Positions 15,137 through 15,552 of a DNA stretch of 15,552 nt are shown here, in pieces. The DNA is taken from the NCBI GenBank assembly GCA_003022505.1, contig PXTQ01000037.1:1-15552 (forward strand), written 5' to 3'. The stretch comes from Bacteroidetes bacterium QS_8_64_10. GTDB lineage: Bacteria > Bacteroidota > Rhodothermia > Rhodothermales > Salinibacteraceae. The notes under the pieces are model-generated. The model did no database searches, was not told where the DNA came from, and saw only the letters and a list, made by a program, of their open reading frames with translations. The number at the start of each line of letters is the position of its first letter. Position 1 is the stretch's first letter. The position numbers and the translations under genes were made by a program.

Positions 15137-15233
15137 TTTGGCGTTTCGGATTTGAGAGTTACGGGTTGCTCGTTTACGCATTCGGACGTTTAGAACGCGC
15201 AACGCCCAAACACGTAACGCGCGAACGGACGTC
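15137..15233. repeat. Two oppositely oriented AAC-type arrays filling an intergenic gap
   Basis: On the minus strand units taaacg, gcgtaaac, gagcaac, ccgtaac, tctcaaat and ccgaaac run from about 15190 to the TPR start at 15136. On the plus strand gcgcaac, gcccaaac, acgtaac and gcgcgaac run from about 15196 to the stop codon at 15232-15234. The two arms form an imperfect inverted repeat (about 14 of 22 positions between 15158-15179 and 15197-15218). They may fold into a weak hairpin between the two minus-strand genes. Confidence 0.5.
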
Positions 15234-15552
15234 AGAACGTCACCACGTAATCGACGGCGTCGCGCTGGCCGGCGTCTTCGCTGTGTTTCTGATTCTGAAA
15301 GCTGAGCACCACCGCGCCCGTGAACGAATCGATGCGCTCGAAGGCGTACTCGATAGGCATCATGGTCGTCTCGTCCCTCTCTTCTTCCGCTTCTTTTTCC
15401 TCCTCCGCGCCGGGCAATTCGTAGAGCGCGTCCGCGTTCTCGAAAACGAAGATGTGGCCTTCTTCGCCTGTGTCGTCGAACGCTCGCGGGGGTTGCCCTG
15501 CGTTTCGATGTGGCGCTCGCCGACGAGCGTGTCGGCCTTTACCTGATGAAGG
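15232..15552 (-). CDS. Unrecognised protein, 5'-partial at window edge, frameshifted
   Basis: Only the C-terminal end lies in the window. The last frame reads TGEEGHIFVFENADALYELP, then an acidic EEEKEAEEE stretch, TTMMPIEYAFERIDSFTGAV, and ends GQRDAVDYVVTF at TGA 15234-15232. From the window edge the readable frame is instead VKADTLVGERHIETQGNP, one base out of register. One missing base between about 15470 and 15500, perhaps in the run of five C on the coding strand, would join them. The terminal Phe and strand-like ends could suit an exported protein, but no family is recognised. The AAC arrays lie just after its stop. Confidence 0.5.
   Translation of the reverse strand, partial: PSSGKGRHARRRAPHRNAGQPPRAFDDTGEEGHIFVFENADALYELPGAEEEKEAEEERDETTMMPIEYAFERIDSFTGAVVLSFQNQKHSEDAGQRDAVDYVVTF

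Overview
The window is GC-rich double-stranded genomic DNA with almost all genes on the minus strand. It looks like a Bacteroidota/Rhodothermota-type bacterium, possibly a halophile related to Salinibacter. The reasons are a DUF5686-type outer-membrane protein, outer-membrane barrels ending in Phe, start codons mostly without Shine-Dalgarno sequences, one good TTTG/TAnnTTTG-type promoter candidate, and an acidic trigger factor. This assignment is inference; there is no rRNA, tRNA, CRISPR array or recognisable transposase in the window.

Layout. At 1-414 (minus) lies the 5' part of a membrane-anchored PH-like protein whose frame is broken in a GTGA tetranucleotide repeat. A DUF5686 outer-membrane protein (500-2740, plus) follows and converges on the tig-clpP pair (trigger factor 3897-5306, ClpP 2934-3641, both minus), which has no clpX behind it. 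A hairpin with a T-tract stands just upstream of tig. Next come a small PH-like protein (5477-5821) and a 3.3-kb gene (5986-9289) for a secreted protein that combines an HExxH peptidase-MA-like domain, a TolB/PD40 beta-propeller and a C-terminal outer-membrane barrel. One single-base frameshift interrupts that gene. Then there is a two-gene, lower-GC cassette (about 9456-10224) flanked by two copies of the last 37 bp of a transporter gene, then that transporter itself (SLC12-like cation-chloride cotransporter, 10225-12573). A pseudogene patch (12814-13306, plus) holds a truncated CPA2/KefB antiporter joined to a truncated RES-domain toxin. The window closes with an ABC-2 permease (13415-14704), a small TPR protein (14810-15136) and the end of an unrecognised, frameshifted gene (15232-15552+).

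How the genes fit together. Tig and ClpP are the cytosolic protein-folding and turnover pair. The DUF5686 protein and the peptidase/propeller/barrel protein are envelope proteins. The transporter, the CPA2 remnant and the ABC-2 permease handle ions or efflux. No pathway spans the window.

The most notable signals are: (1) the cassette at 9419-10261 bounded by duplicated gene ends, with a possible toxin-tail/immunity-like pair; (2) the CPA2-RES gene graveyard; (3) a family of degenerate 7-9 bp-period intergenic repeats, several sitting directly against start or stop codons; and (4) five separate frame breaks in 15.5 kb, which mean either real decay or indel errors in the assembly.
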